This document shows, one piece after another, positions 46,078 through 59,434 of a stretch of DNA of 64,000 nucleotides. Numbering within the stretch: position 1 is the stretch's first letter; the number at the start of each line of letters is the position of its first letter. Source of the DNA: Hedera helix. Its lineage: Eukaryota > Streptophyta > Magnoliopsida > Apiales > Araliaceae. Position numbers and translations under genes: made by a program. A model generated the notes under the pieces. It was not told the origin of the DNA. It did not search any database and was given only the letters and a program-made list of their open reading frames with translations. The stretch lies in contig OX359284.1 in assembly GCA_947179155.2 (NCBI GenBank), positions 9,116,432 to 9,180,431 on the forward strand, given 5' to 3'.

Positions 46078-47885
46078 ATAACGCCCAACATTAACCAATT
46101 AATATCATTTATATCCATACAATATTCTTATGTCGTAATTCATAGCCAGACATATAATAGTTTCTATCATAATATTCATGTTGAACAATTACAGTTCACA
46201 ACCTAAACTATACTTGTCATATTTGGATCCAACTTATCTGTACATAAAGTATATCAATATAACTTTGACAAATTATCCACCTTGAATCATAATATAAACA
46301 TATAATAATAAAGTTCACAACCTTTAAGGAAAATCCGTCTCTATATAATCCGTTATTCTTGAAATTCATTTCTTTCCTGTAAAAATGTTTATTAAGAAAG
46401 TAATGAGCACAACGGCTCAGTAAGTTCAACAGTTTATGCTTCACATAGCACATAGCTTATCATGCTTGGTGTGTGTCATACATCACGTGCTTGTGCTTCT
46501 ATTATAGCAAAATATTTCATATATATTCATATCGTTGCATAAAATACACATTGTGGTCATATTAATCACGTATCACATAGCACAGAATTTGTATGCATTT
46601 AAAACAAGAGTTGCATATCATAACAATCTAACACTTAACATAAAAGGACTGAAGAACTTGTCTGACGTCCAGTTATTTAAATTGTTAGTTCAAACCCTTA
46701 ACTCGATCAACCTATTATCATAAAATAATCAAATAATAATTATTTATCTCTTTATGATATTAATTTACTTAATTAATATCATCTCTGGGCCAATTATTAA
46801 TTTATATGGCCAACTATAATAACCTCGTTCCTTAAAATATTAGCATAACATAATATTTAATGCCTTCACTACGGACAACCCGGCTTATCGGATAAAATTA
46901 AACATATTTGGTTGCCCGAAAAATTTATTTAAACATTTTCTAAATTATAACCTTATTAGATTAATATTTAAACATTTAAATATTAATCCCCAATATTTAA
47001 TATTTTTACAAAAACATTAAATATAATACCCAAATATCATTTCTGTATTTTTAGTATTTTTCTATAATTTTTTATGATTTTTAAACAATTTTTAAACATT
47101 TATTTCAATTAAAATCACTTCTGGGGGCAATTTAGTAATTTCCGTGGCATTGGGACATAACCGGAATTTTCCGAAAAGTTTAAGGGCATAATCGTAATTT
47201 TCATTGCTTCCAAGACACGGACGGTATTTCTAGAAAAGCTGAAGGGCACGACTGTAATTTTACAGGGCCAGGGGACACGGTCGGTATTAACCAAAAAGAG
47301 CAGGGGCACACTGGTAATTTCCAGCGTGTCGTCGGCCGCGCATTGCACGCGGCCCCCCGCTTCCGACGCCAAAACGGCGTCGTTTCCTGCCGTTTTCCAG
47401 AACCTCTGCGCATGGCGCGACTGTTTCTTCTGCGCGCTCGCAAAATGGCGGCGTTTCAAGCTGTTCCGGGAAAAAAAATGGCTGACGCGCTATGCGCAAC
47501 AGCCTTTTCTTTTCTTCTTCCTTCCTGCGTAAACAGTGCACCAACTTTTCACCATTTCACCATTTTTTTCTCACTTTTTTCACCACAAAATAACTCCAAA
47601 AATCATGAAATTCATAAGTATACATCTAAAAATTATTTAGAATAATTCTACTAATTATCTACAATTTTTCCACACACTTATTTTATCATAAAAAAATACG
47701 CAATTAAATTAAATAATTTCACTTTTATACCTTTCTTGGCTTGAAGTCTTTCTCTAGATGGCATCAAATTTTCCGGTGGTGGCAAGGTGATCTTGGGTGG
47801 CATGGGAGTGGCAGCTACGGGTGGAGGAAGGAGAAAATAAAAGCCTTCTTGTTGGTTTTTCTTTCTTTCTTATTTCTTTTTCTCT

Positions 47886-47905
47886 CCCCCCCCCCCCCCC
47901 CCCCC
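47886..47905. repeat. Poly-C run, 20 bases, in LTR F
   Basis: An uninterrupted C run within the CT-rich leader-like part of the LTR. Sister LTRs have mixed CTT there. Confidence 0.95.
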
Positions 47906-47923
47906 TTCTTGCTTATCTTTTCC

Positions 47924-47930
47924 TTTTATA
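47924..47930 (-). promoter_or_regulatory. Candidate TATA box, LTR F
   Basis: The minus strand reads GATTATAAAAGGAAAAG, aligned with the TATA-like site in D. It lies before the purine-rich and CACC-rich leader-like stretch. Confidence 0.45.
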
Positions 47931-49186
47931 ATCAAAGAGTTAATCAAATTTTATAACAAAAAAAATTCCACCGCCTATCTTTCTCTCTAGCAGCCAAGAA
48001 AATTCCGGATCCTTCGCGTGCATAATTAGTTAATTTTTATACATTACATAATTGTTTCGTGTAATAAATATTTTATATTTAATATGTAAAATATTTATTT
48101 TAATTCACTAAAAATCGTAATATAATTTATAAATAATATTAACACCTCTTTTAGGTATTTTTCTTGACAAATTTTGTACACGCATAACGTCATGCATATA
48201 ATTATATGAGGTAATTTATACCTCCAAAAATCATAAAATAAATCATAGGACATATAAAAATTATTTTTCATAATTTTTCACTCCGTTACTTGGACAACAT
48301 GTTACATTAACATATTCACGTTTCTGAAATATTATTCTTCATAAAAGTCATAATAATTCCATTATACATAACCATAATTTTTATTAAATTAAAAATTCCT
48401 TTTTCTTATTTATTATTCAATTTTTTTAATATTCATATTAATTTCTTTATATATAAATTATATAATTTAATATTATATAATTTATATAATCACATTCTCC
48501 TTTTAAATAATTTCTTAATTTTCTCTAACTTTATTCCATTTAATCACCTTATATAAATTACATAATTATTCTTATATAATTTATATAATTATTATTTTCT
48601 TCATACATCACTTGAATTTCCTTATATAAATTATATAATTTATTATTATATAACTTATATAATTACTTTTCTCCTCAATAAATTTCTAAATTTCCACTAT
48701 AATTCTTAATTAAATCTAAAATCAATAATTACAATTTTTTTAACTTCCCCATTCACTTTTCATTTAAAATTGGATCAATTTAATTATTAATCCCTTAATT
48801 TTCATAATTAATAACATTTATAATTATTACTTAAACATATATATTTATTTATATACAAATGTATATATATACATATCTAATTTAATATATTTCACATTAC
48901 CACGTAACCTCAATTAAATCATAATTTCTGTCTTTCCATAATAATTTAATTGTACAATTTCCTGAAATTCTTTTATTTCTCATAAATTGTTTTAAAACAA
49001 TTTATTTACTTTTCAATTATTTTAATTCAACATAATTCGTCATGATCTCTGTACAGATTTAATTTACTAATTAAATCTTATCACATACCTTAAATCATAA
49101 TAATTAATTTAAACAATCTTGATAATTTTATCAATTAAATTCTCATTTATATTATTAAAGAAATTCTAAAAATTCGGATCCTCACA

Positions 49187-50565
49187 GAAACAAGTAGCAT
49201 AAACACTTTTTAGATCACTTAAAAATTTCATTTATATTTTCCAAAGCACATTCATGCCAATTTAGCTTGAGGCCAAAAAAATTCGAAGTCTAGTTTCGAA
49301 GTCTAGCAAGGCTAGAAGAATGGGAATATCCTAAATTCCTTAACATTCACTTTCAGTTTCCTCACTTAAATATTTAATTTATTGCTAGGACTATTTTCAT
49401 TTATCATATTAAAATTTCTATCTACTCCAACTTTTCTATACCCCCGTATAGTTCATCAAACTTGCCATACATTATGAGTCCAGAAACTTACCACAAGAAT
49501 ATGAGTTTAAAAGCTTGTCCTAACAATATGTAGTCTGAGAACAAATCAAAGACTATCCATATGCTGAGGGGCTCAAACATACCATACAATTATGAGTCAT
49601 GGACTTACCATATGCATGAGTTTTAAGAACTCGTGCCTAAACTTAATATTATCTATTTATCAGAAACTCTTAGCGCGACTCTAACATTTCAATGATTATC
49701 ACATAGTAAATAAGTAATCAGAAATCCCTCGCCCATACAAAGGATTGTGCAACTCAGTTACCACATGAGTCCTCAAATGAAATTTCGTACCCAAGTTTTC
49801 TACCCCCTTATCATAACCTTTCTGTCATTCATGTCTTATCATTCTCTGAATTCTTCTTGTACTATTTCATAGTACCACATCTCTTTATAGCATCAAGCTA
49901 TACCTTATTGACCATTAACAGGTCTCTCTGTTATTTCACATTCTTACTTTATCCCATCATGATCTTGCTTTACAACCTATTCCTTATTCGATTACCTTAT
50001 CTTGTGATCGTATCCTAGTACGATCCTCTTACCGTTCCTGATCATATTATTATGATCTCTTTATGTACTTTTTAGATTACCTTGTCATCTTTATTGCTTG
50101 AATTAGGTGTCCCCTGATTTTCTTTGAGATTCATCTTTGAATCATTTCAAATATTCTTTCAGTTTTATTCTTAATTAATCTTACGAATTTTTTTAATTCC
50201 TTATCTTCATTTAAATCTTTTCCTTAACATCTTTATCTCTTTCTTATAATCTTCTATCTTTCATATTTCCTTCAGTTAACCCATATTAGAGAATTGTATC
50301 TCTTAACTTATATCTTTCTATTTTAATTCCCCCATGTTCATCAAACTTATCACGTATTTGGACTCGGAAACTTACCATAATCATATGATTGAGGAGCTTG
50401 TCCTAGTCAGGCCATAGTAAGGGGCTCCACCATATAATCATGAGTCACGAGTTTACCATACGCTTGAGTTTTCAGAACACTCAACTAACCATACTATTTC
50501 TTACTAAGGTTATAGCCTAAGGTATCATTTTCCGAAGGGTTATAACCTCTGGCTCTGATACCAAC
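49187..50565 (-). other. Non-coding internal region of element F-G (truncated)
   Basis: On minus it runs from the PBS (50552-50563, TGGTATCAGAGC) through the modules shared with N1 and D: 'gggctccaccatataatcatgagtc' near 50425 and 'cgcccatacaaaggatt' near 49730. It stops at 'gctacttgtttc', directly joined to LTR F. About 600 bp present in N1 and D, including the PPT, are absent. The post-PBS donor-like site is mutated here (CTTCGGAAAA). Confidence 0.72.
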
Positions 50566-51161
50566 TGAAACGACCCCGAAATTCGACCCACTTTATTGCC
50601 TTAAATTTCATATTTGTTAAACATTATTTCCTTAACGTTCGAATTTTGGTTCATTAATAAATCTTTAATCAACTTCTTTAATCCAATAATTGATTTTAAA
50701 ATCAACATTTACCAAATTTTCAGTATAAATTTTTCTTTTTCTCAATTCGATCATTGTATTAAAATATTTGAATATGTAAAATCCTTATATCTCGATCCTA
50801 GTCCCTGGATCGCAACCTTCACTTTTTCTTTCCTTTCTGTTACCAATATCTTAAATCTCATCATTCAAAATTTAATATCCTTTCATATCCGTATAACTAT
50901 TCATTGATTTAAAATTTACAGTCATTTATTTACATACAAATATTCCTTGTTGCATTGTTCATAATCAAACGTATAATAATTTCTAACGTAACAATTAATT
51001 CGAACATTCACGGTTCACAATTTAACACTACTTGTCCTATTCGGATCCAACATATATGTACATACAAAATATTCATGTAACCTTGACAAATTATCCACAC
51101 TAAATGAAAAATATAGCAATAACGTTTCCAACCTTCTAGCCAACTCCTTTCTAATTTAATC

Positions 51162-54100
51162 TGTAACGACCCCGAAATTCGACCCACTTTATTCCCTTAG
51201 ATCTTGTATTTAATAAACATTATTTTCATAATTATGAAACATTATTTTCCTTACGTCCAAATTTCGGTCCGTTAATAAATCTTTCGTCACCTAAATTTAT
51301 CCATGATTTAATTTCAAAATCATCAATTACCAAATTTTCGGTATAAATTTTTCTTTTTCTCAACTTAATCATTGTATTAAAACATTTGGATATTTAAAAT
51401 CCTTACATTTCGATCCTAGTCCCATGGATCGTAACCTTAACTTTTTTCTTTTCTTTCTTGTATCATAAATCTCGGCATTCAAATTTTAATACCATTCATA
51501 TTCATACAAATATTCTTTGTATCCATCATTCATAGATTAAACATATAATAATTTCTCACTTAACAATTAATTTGAACATTCCCGGTTCACAATTTAATAC
51601 AACTCGTCCTATCCGGATCCACCTTACATGTATATACAAAATATTCATGTAATCTTGACAAATTATTCACATTGAATCATAATATAAACAAATAACGTTC
51701 ACAACCTTTTAGGAAAATTCGTCTCTACATAATCCAATATTCTTGAAATTCATTTCTTTCCTGCAAAAATGTTTATTAAGCAAGTAATGAGCACAACGGC
51801 TCAACAAGTTCAACAGTTTATGCGTCACGTAGCACGTACTTTAATATGCTTGGTGTGTGTCATATATCACGTGCTTGTGCTTCTACTATAATAATATATC
51901 TCATATATATTCATATCGTTGCACAAAGTACACATTGTGGTCATATTAATCACGTATCACATAACACATAATTTTTGTATGCAGTTAAAACAAGAATTAC
52001 ATATCATACAGTCCAACATTTAACATAAAGGGACTGAAAAACTTGCCTGGCTTGTTCAATTATTTAATTGATAGCTCAGAACCCTTTCTCGAACAACCTA
52101 TGACCATCAAATAGTTAAATAATAATTATTTATCCTTTTATGATATTAATTTAATTAATTAATACCATCTCTAGGCCAATTATTAATTTATATGGCCAAT
52201 TATATTAACCTCGTTCCTTAAAATATTAATTTAACTCAATACCAAATATATTCATTACGGACAACCCGGCTCATCGGATAAATTTTAACATATCTGGTTG
52301 TCCAAAAATTATTTAATCATTTTCTAACCTTTAAACTCAATAGATTAATATTTAAAATATTTAAATATTAATCCTCAATATTTAATATTTTTACAAAAAT
52401 ATTAAATTTAATTCCCAAACATCATTTCTATATTTTTAGTATTTTTCTATAATTTTCTATGATTTTTAAATAATTTTTTAAACATTTATTTCATTAAAAA
52501 CTAATTCTGGGGGCAATTTGGTAATTTCCGCGGCAAAGGGACAAAATTGGCATTTTCCGGAAAGCTCAGGGGTGTTTTCGTAAATTTCGCAACGTTAGGG
52601 ACATAACCGGAATTTTCCGGAAAGTCCAAGGGTATTACTGTAATTTCCGCGGCCTTGGGTACACGCTTGGCATTTCTAGAAAAGCCGAAGGGCGCGGCTG
52701 TAATTTTACAGGGCCAGGGGACACGGTCGGTATAACCGAAAAGAGCAGGGGCACGCTGGTAATTTCCAGCGTGTCGTCAGTCGTCCGCGCAACGCGCGAC
52801 GACTGTTTCTGCCGACGCCCAAAAACGACGTCGTTTCCCCAGCTATTTTTGTGCCCCGCGCAATGCGCGGACTCTTCTCCAACACGCCCCGAAACGGCGT
52901 CGTTTCGGGCCGCGCTTCTGCTGAAAAAAATCATCCGCGCAATGCGCGGATTTCTTTCCTTTTCTTTTCCAGCTTTGCCGGCAACAGTGCACCAACTTTA
53001 ACAAAATTTCTCCATTTTGCACAAAAATTTCACCACAAAATAATTCCAAAAGTCACATAATTCATACATAAATATCCAAAAATTATTTGGAATCATTATT
53101 CTAATTATTTATAATTTTTCCATAAAATTAGTTTATTACTAAAAATACCAAAATAATTCCAATAAAAATACTTTTATACCTTCAAGCTTCACTTTCTTCC
53201 TTTGTAAGCTGCAAATAATTCCTCTCTTCTCTCTTCTCCCTCTTGGTGGTTATGGAGGTTTTCCGGTTGGCATGGTGGTGTTCGGGTAAGAGAAGAAGAG
53301 TATCTTCTTCATTTCCTTTTCTTTTTCTTTTTCCTTCTTTGTTGCTTTGCCTTATTTCTTTTTATAACCAAAACATTTAACTCAATTTTTAGAGCAAAAC
53401 AATTCCACCGCCTTATCATGTATGCCACGGCTGACTTTGGAGCTTTTCGGAATAAAATAACATGTATAATTAATTATTTTAATACATTACGTAATTATAT
53501 CGTGTAATAAATATTTTATATAATAAATATAAAATATTTATTTTAATTCACTAAAATTCATATTATGATTTATAAATAATATTAACACCCCTTTTGGGTA
53601 CTTTTCTTGAAAAATTTTGTACACACATAAGACATGCATGTAATTAAACGAGATAATTTATACCTCCAAAAATCATAAAATAATTCATAGGACATATAAA
53701 AATTATTTTTCATAATTTTTCACTCCGTTACTTGGACAACATGTTACATTAACATGTTCACGTTTCCGAAATATTATTCTTCATAAAAGTCATAATAATT
53801 TCATTATACATAAATATAATTTTTTTTTATAACTTAAAACATTCCTTTTTCTTATTTATTATTCAATTTCTTTAATATTCCTATTAATTTCTTTATATAT
53901 AAATTATATAATTTAATATTATATAATTTATATAATTACATTCTCCTTTTAAATAATTTCTTAATCTCCTCCAACTTTATTCCATTTAATCACCTTATAT
54001 AAATTACATAATTATTCTTATATAATTTATATAATTATTATTTTCTTCATACCTTATTTTAATTTCCTTATATAAACTATATAATTATTATTATATAATT

Positions 54101-54633
54101 TATATAATTAACTTTCATTCTCAATTAATTTCTAAACTTCTTCCGAAATTCTTGATAAAATCTAAAATTCAATAATTTCAACTTTTCTTAGTTTCCTCAT
54201 TAACTTTTATCTTACTTTGGATTAATTTAATTATTAATCCCTTAATTCTCATAATTAATGAAATTTATAATTATCAATTAAACATAACACATATATATAC
54301 ATATTTAATTCATATTTCTCACATTTCCGTATAACCTCATTTAAAACATAATTTATGCACTTCCACAATAATTTAATTGTACAATTTATTGTACATTTAC
54401 CTGAAATTTCTCTTATTCTTAATAAATTGTTTTTAAACAATTTATTTACTTTTTAATTACTTAAATTCAATACCATTTATCATAATCTCTGCACAGATTT
54501 AATTTACTAATTAAATCTCATCACATATTTTTATTCACATAAAATAACCATTTCTTTACACAACCTTGAAAATTGTATTAATTAAATTCTTATTTAATCT
54601 TATTAAATAATTCCGAAAATTCGGATCCTCACA
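51162..54633 (-). mobile_element. Solo LTR H (3472 bp, F family)
   Basis: The ends are TGTAACGACCCC and, on minus, TGTGAGGATCC, and the perfect TSD is TAATC (51157-51161 and 54634-54638). Removing it rejoins LTR G. No internal sequence is present. Contents: stem-loop 51788-51803, TTTTTGCAG on minus ending at 51761, degenerate repeats 52505-52785, GC island 52784-52950, GAAG|GTATAAAA at 53180/53179, TATA-like 53360-53366. Confidence 0.93.
53360..53366 (-). promoter_or_regulatory. Candidate TATA box, LTR H
   Basis: The minus strand reads GGTTATAAAAAGAAATAAGG, aligned with the sites in D and F. It is about 180 bp before the GTATAAAA donor-like site. Confidence 0.45.
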
Positions 54634-57200
54634 TAATCTGATATTCTTGAAATTTATTTCTTTCCTGCAAAAATGTATATTAAGCAAGTAATGAGTACAA
54701 CGGCTCAGCAAGTTCAACAGTTTATGTTTCACGTAGCACATAGTTTAACATGCTCTGTGTGTGTCATACATTACGTGTTGTGCTTTTACTTGAACAATAT
54801 ATCTCATATATATATTCATATCGTTGCACAAAGTACACATTGTGGTCATATTACTCACATATCACATAGCACATAATTTTTTATGCATTTAAAACAAGAA
54901 TTACATATCATAATAGTTCAACATTTAACATAAAAGGGACTGAAGAACTTGCCTGGCGTCCAGTTATTTAAATTGTTAGCTCAAACCCTTAACTCGATCA
55001 ACCTATGATCATAAAATAATCAGATAATAATTATTTATCTCTTTATGATATTAATTTACTTAATTAATATCATTTCTGGGCCAATTATTAATATATATGG
55101 TTAATTCTATTAACCTCGTCCCTTAAATATTAATATAACTTAATATCAACTCCTTCACTTCGGACAACCCGGCTCATCGGACAAATTTTAACATATCTAG
55201 TTGTCCTAAAAATTTTATTTAATCATTTTTTAACTTTTAAACTCATTAGATTAATATTTAAATATTAATCCCCAATATTTAATATTTTTACAAAAATATT
55301 AAATTTAATGTCCAAACATCATTTCTATATTTTTAGTATTTTTCTATAATTTTCTATGATTTTTAAACAATTTTTAAACATTTATTTAATTAAAAACTAA
55401 TTTATGGGGGCATTTTGGTAATTTCAGCGACTTTAGGACACAACCGGTATTTTCCGAAAAGTCCAGGGGCATTTTCATAATTTTCGTGCCTCTAGGGACA
55501 CGGTTGGTATTTCTAAAAAAGTCCAAGGGCATAATCGTCTTTTCCGCCCAAAGTTCAGCCGCGCATGGCGCGGCAGCCCCCCTCGCCCGCTCCCTTCAAA
55601 CGACGTCATTTGGCTACACAAAAAGGCATCCGCGCAATGCGCGGCCAACCGAAATTTGCGGCCCCAGAAACGGCGCCATTTTAACCCCTGTTTCGGCAAA
55701 AATTGGGTCGCGCGCAATGCGCGACCCTCCCCTTTCTTTCTTCTCCTTCCTTCTGCAAATAGTGTACCACCTTTCCAAAAATTATCATTTTACACCAAAT
55801 TTTTCACAACCAAACTACTCCAAAAATCATGTAAATCATAGATATACATCCTAAAATTATTTAGAATAATTATTCTAATTATTTTCTAATTTTCCAACAA
55901 TTTATTTTAACACTAATAAATACACAAAATAACTAAAAATTCAATTATTATACATTCCAAAGCATTCCTTTGAAGCTTGATAAACCCTTTAATGGCAATA
56001 AAATTCTTCCTCTTGGTGGTGGCTATGGTGATTGCTTGGTGGCGGGTGGTGGCTTCGATGGAACAAGGAAGAAAATAGAGAGAGTTTTTTGCTTGTTTGG
56101 TTTTCTTTTCTTGCTTTTTCCTTCTTTCTTATAATTAAGTCATTTAAGTATTTTTAAGACCAAACTTGGGTTCCACCGACTTAACATGCCCAACAACTTG
56201 TCTCTCGAACGTTCCAAACAAAAATCAACATGCAACTTAAATAATTTACTACATTACGTAGTTATTACGTGTAATAAATATTTTATATAATATATATAAA
56301 ATATTTATTTTAATTTACCAAAAATCATAATATGATTTATAAATAATATTTAGACCCCCTTTTTGGGTACTTTTCTTGACAAATTTTGTACACGCATAAT
56401 GTCATGCATGTAACTATATGAGGTAATTAATACCTTCAAAATTCATAAAATAATTCATATAGCTTATAAAAATTATTTTTCATAATTTTTCACTTCGTTT
56501 CTTGCACAACATGTCACATTAATATGTTCACATTTCAAAAATATTATCTTTCATAAAAGTCATAATAATTCCCTTATACATAAATATAATTTTTAATAAC
56601 TTAAAACATTCCTTTTTCTTATTTATTATTCAATTTCTTTAATATTCACATTAACTTTCCTTATATAAATTATATAATTTAATATTATATAATTTATATA
56701 ATTACATTATTCTTTTTTAATTAATTTCCATTTTACACAAAATACAACTTATAAAATTTTCTTCCATCCTTAATTAATTTACTCCTCTTATATAAATTAT
56801 ATAATTATTCTTATATTATTTATAAAATTATAATTTCTTCATACCTCACTTTAATTTTCTTATATAAATTATATAATTTATTATTATATAATTTATATAA
56901 TTACATTTCTTCTCAATTAATTTCTAAACTTTCTCCATAATTCTTGATTAAATATAAAATCAATAATTACAATTTTATTAACTTCCCCATTCGCTTTTCA
57001 TTTAAAATTGGATTAATTTAATTATTAATCCCTTACTTTCCATAATTAATAACATTTATACTTATCAATTAAATATATCAATTAAGCATGCACACTTATA
57101 TATATGCAAATATATATATACACATCTAATTCACATATATCACATTACCATTTAACATTATTTAAATAATAATTTTCATATTTCCATAATAATTTTATTG

Positions 57201-59420
57201 TGCCTGTCGACGCCGGGATTTTCGTTCGTCTCGTTTTTTATTTATTAAAAATGTCCCTTTCCAATTTTAGCCTTTTGAATTAAATGTGATTTTGAAAAGG
57301 GTCGGCTTAATGTCGACGGGTTTTGAAAGATCGATTTTTTATGAGCCAATTGACCAGAGTCGCCAGTTGGTATATTTGAAATGGATGTACCAACTCATCC
57401 GAGTTTGTTTTCGTAATCGCTGGCTCATATGTGACTCCGAGTTAATTGGTCCGCAAACCGAGATTCATAGAGTTCGGGGGCTTGCTTAAGCGAGGGGAAG
57501 GTGTTAGGCACCCCCCAACTTCCGTAAAACACGGTTACCGCTATCTTGATGTTTTCCTATCCTTTTAAATCCTAAAATGTGTGAGTTGCGTGTGTGTGCG
57601 TGTGTGCCTAAATGAACGTTTGTGGTGCGTTTTGCATAAAAGTTGCTTTGATTCTATATGGCGAATGTGTTTATCTGGAAAGCATTTTAGACATCCTTTG
57701 ACCCAATTGACAAGACTTCATTTTTTACAATAAAGATTGATTTTAATTTCGAAAGCGATGGGGGGGGTGTTTATTAGGTGTCGTTTTCATAAAACAATTT
57801 GTAAACTTTTGTCAAATAGGTATCGAGACTATACATTGCCCTCTAATAATAAAATGAACAAAATGAAGGCAACTTCTAGAACTCTTTCACCCTATGCACA
57901 AAGTTTAATGAAAACATTTATTTATTTGTGAAATCGTTTTTTATGACCTTTTGGAACCAAATGAAGCCTTTTTGCCAAACATGGATTTAAGTTAGCCAAA
58001 ACTCTTAATTTTAATCCTCGTGGATCTAATATCCTAATTTGCTTGATTTTATAAAAATCTTTATCATTTCATTCCAAAATCGTTTTCTCGTGTCAAAAGG
58101 GAAAACCAAGCATCAAAATAACGTTGCGGCTGTTCACGGGCATGTAAGCCATCCGAATAACCCCAAACGCCCACAATCGCACATTTCATTATTACGGGGC
58201 CTTAAACCCGATTTTCGATCCGACATCGCTTTAAGGCCCGAAAATTACATATTTACAATACAAATGCATCGCCATCGCTACATGCGTTAAAACTATAAAA
58301 TAAACTAAAAGGATATCATCGGGAGGTTAGGAGGAGATTCTATCCACAACAAATCCTCTCTAACCATCCCTAATCCATAGATCCCAAAACAAATATCGAC
58401 TACATTGGATCTAACTTCCACATACACTAAATCAAACTATTTAAATAGCAATGCACCAAATATTTTCGGATCTAACAGTAGATCCACCCAACAAATGCAC
58501 AAATATTAGATCTATAACAACTTAAACAATAAGATGAAATGAAAACTAGATCTAACTAGATTAAAACCAACAACGCAATAAATTCAGATTTTCTCACGTT
58601 TCAAACGATGAAACGGAAGCCTTAACACTTGGAAATCAAAATAGGCTACAATATAGAGTGAAGATTGAACAAAAGATGAAGAATCCTCCCTTTTTCTCTC
58701 AAACCCGTGGGTTTCTCTCTCTCCTTCTCGCCATTTTCTCTCTCTATTTTCTTTCTTTTTTTCTCCCTCTTCAGCTCTCGGGTGGAAATGGCGATCTATA
58801 GCCATTTCCAGGCAGCCGCAGATGCATCTGCGGCTGGCCGCAGATCCATCTGCGGCTGGGCGGCTGGCCGCCTGCGCCGTTTCCTCGGCTGCCGTGTGCC
58901 GTCTCCTCGAGCCGTGCGAACCTCGAAACTAGTTTTGGCCGCAGATGCATCCGCGGCTGTCTGGCTGGCTTTTCTCGGTTTTCGTGCCACGCGGTCCTTA
59001 TTCGCCAATTTCTGCGGTATTATTTTGGGAGGCTGTATTTTTGCAGTCCGGAACTCCCTGGGAAACGTGCCATATTGTTCTGGGAGGCTAGTTCGGAGGG
59101 TTGCGACTTGATGTAGCTTTTGACAATTGTGCCTGTCTTTCAGGGGGCGCTGCCCCCTACCCCCCCGCGAGCGAGACCCCCGAACATTGTAAGCGGAGTG
59201 GCCATCAGTCGTCTTTTGTGGTCGGCTCAGGCTTTTCTGGGTCAACTGTTCGCCTTGCCTCAAGTGACCGGATGCTCGTTGTCCGTGGTGGCGGCTTTGA
59301 CCGTAAATCGCTGGGGTGGCATGGTGTTGGGGTCCACCTTCTTTTCCGCGTGTCGGGTCAAATGACGATTTTACCCTCCTGCCAGGGTTAGTCCAAAAGT
59401 GCAAAATTTGGGTGTCTACA
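57201..59420 (-). repeat. 3' LTR of element I (2220 bp)
   Basis: The plus strand reads TGCCTGTCGACGCC to GGGTGTCTACA, with TG...CA ends. It includes 'aaggtgttaggcacccccca' near 57500, a block I recall from Tat/Ogre-type elements, and the palindrome cluster at 58814-58960. The left end could be 57199 instead. Open frames of 134 and 202 codons at 58707-59404 overlap antisense in the GC-rich half and show no domain. Confidence 0.68.
58814..58960. repeat. Three copies of a GC-rich palindrome in the LTR of element I
   Basis: GCCGCAGATGCATCTGCGGC (58815-58834) is a perfect palindrome. A second copy with one central change is at about 58838-58856, and a third diverged copy at about 58940-58958. Confidence 0.85.
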
Positions 59421-59434
59421 GCTGCCCCTCTTTA
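59421..59434 (-). other. Polypurine tract of element I
   Basis: The minus strand reads TAAAGAGGGGCAGC immediately before TGTAGACACCC. It sets the orientation of the element. Confidence 0.75.

Larger units (their letters stand above)
33694..49186 (-). repeat. LTR F (about 3386 bp without element E)
   Basis: The termini are TGTAACGACCCCGAAATTCG at 33694 and, on minus, TGTGAGGATCC at 49186. It is homologous over its length to LTRs D, G and H. Element E interrupts it at 33976-46077 with TSD ATAAC. Contents: stem-loop 46404-46419, acceptor-like AG at 46377-46378, degenerate repeats 47120-47335, GC island 47333-47498, AAAG|GTATAAAA at 47731/47730, TATAAAA at 47924-47930, poly-C at 47886-47905. Confidence 0.88.
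33694..57200 (-). mobile_element. Element F-G: non-autonomous LTR retrotransposon with nested insertions
   Basis: Minus orientation. The 3' LTR (F) is 33694-33975 plus 46083-49186, split by element E. The internal region is 49187-50565. The 5' LTR (G) is 50566-51161 plus 54639-57200, split by solo LTR H and cut off at the right by element I. The internal region has no coding capacity. It begins at a PBS but has no PPT: LTR F abuts mid-internal sequence at 49186/49187. Because of that joint, F and G could instead be two insertions brought together. The left flank is CTTGA; the right TSD would lie beyond element I. Confidence 0.72.
50566..57200 (-). repeat. LTR G, 5' LTR of F-G (split by H, truncated by element I)
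   Basis: Begins TGAAACGACCCC at 50566 (TGTAACG mutated), runs to 51161, resumes at 54639 after H and its TSD, and breaks at 57200 inside a sequence that F and H continue for about 230 more bases to the U3 terminus. Contents: stem-loop 54692-54707, degenerate repeats 55400-55560, GC island 55558-55730, CACC-rich stretch 55985-56070. Confidence 0.82.

Noticed and set aside
58796..59404. 202-codon minus ORF and 134-codon plus ORF in the LTR of element I
   Set aside because: Overlapping antisense frames in a GC-rich LTR with palindromic repeats. Ala-rich repetitive translation with no domain.
57201..59420. LTR of element I as a plus-strand 5' LTR
   Set aside because: The sequence after 59420 matches no tRNA primer site I know. 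Its complement is a good polypurine tract.
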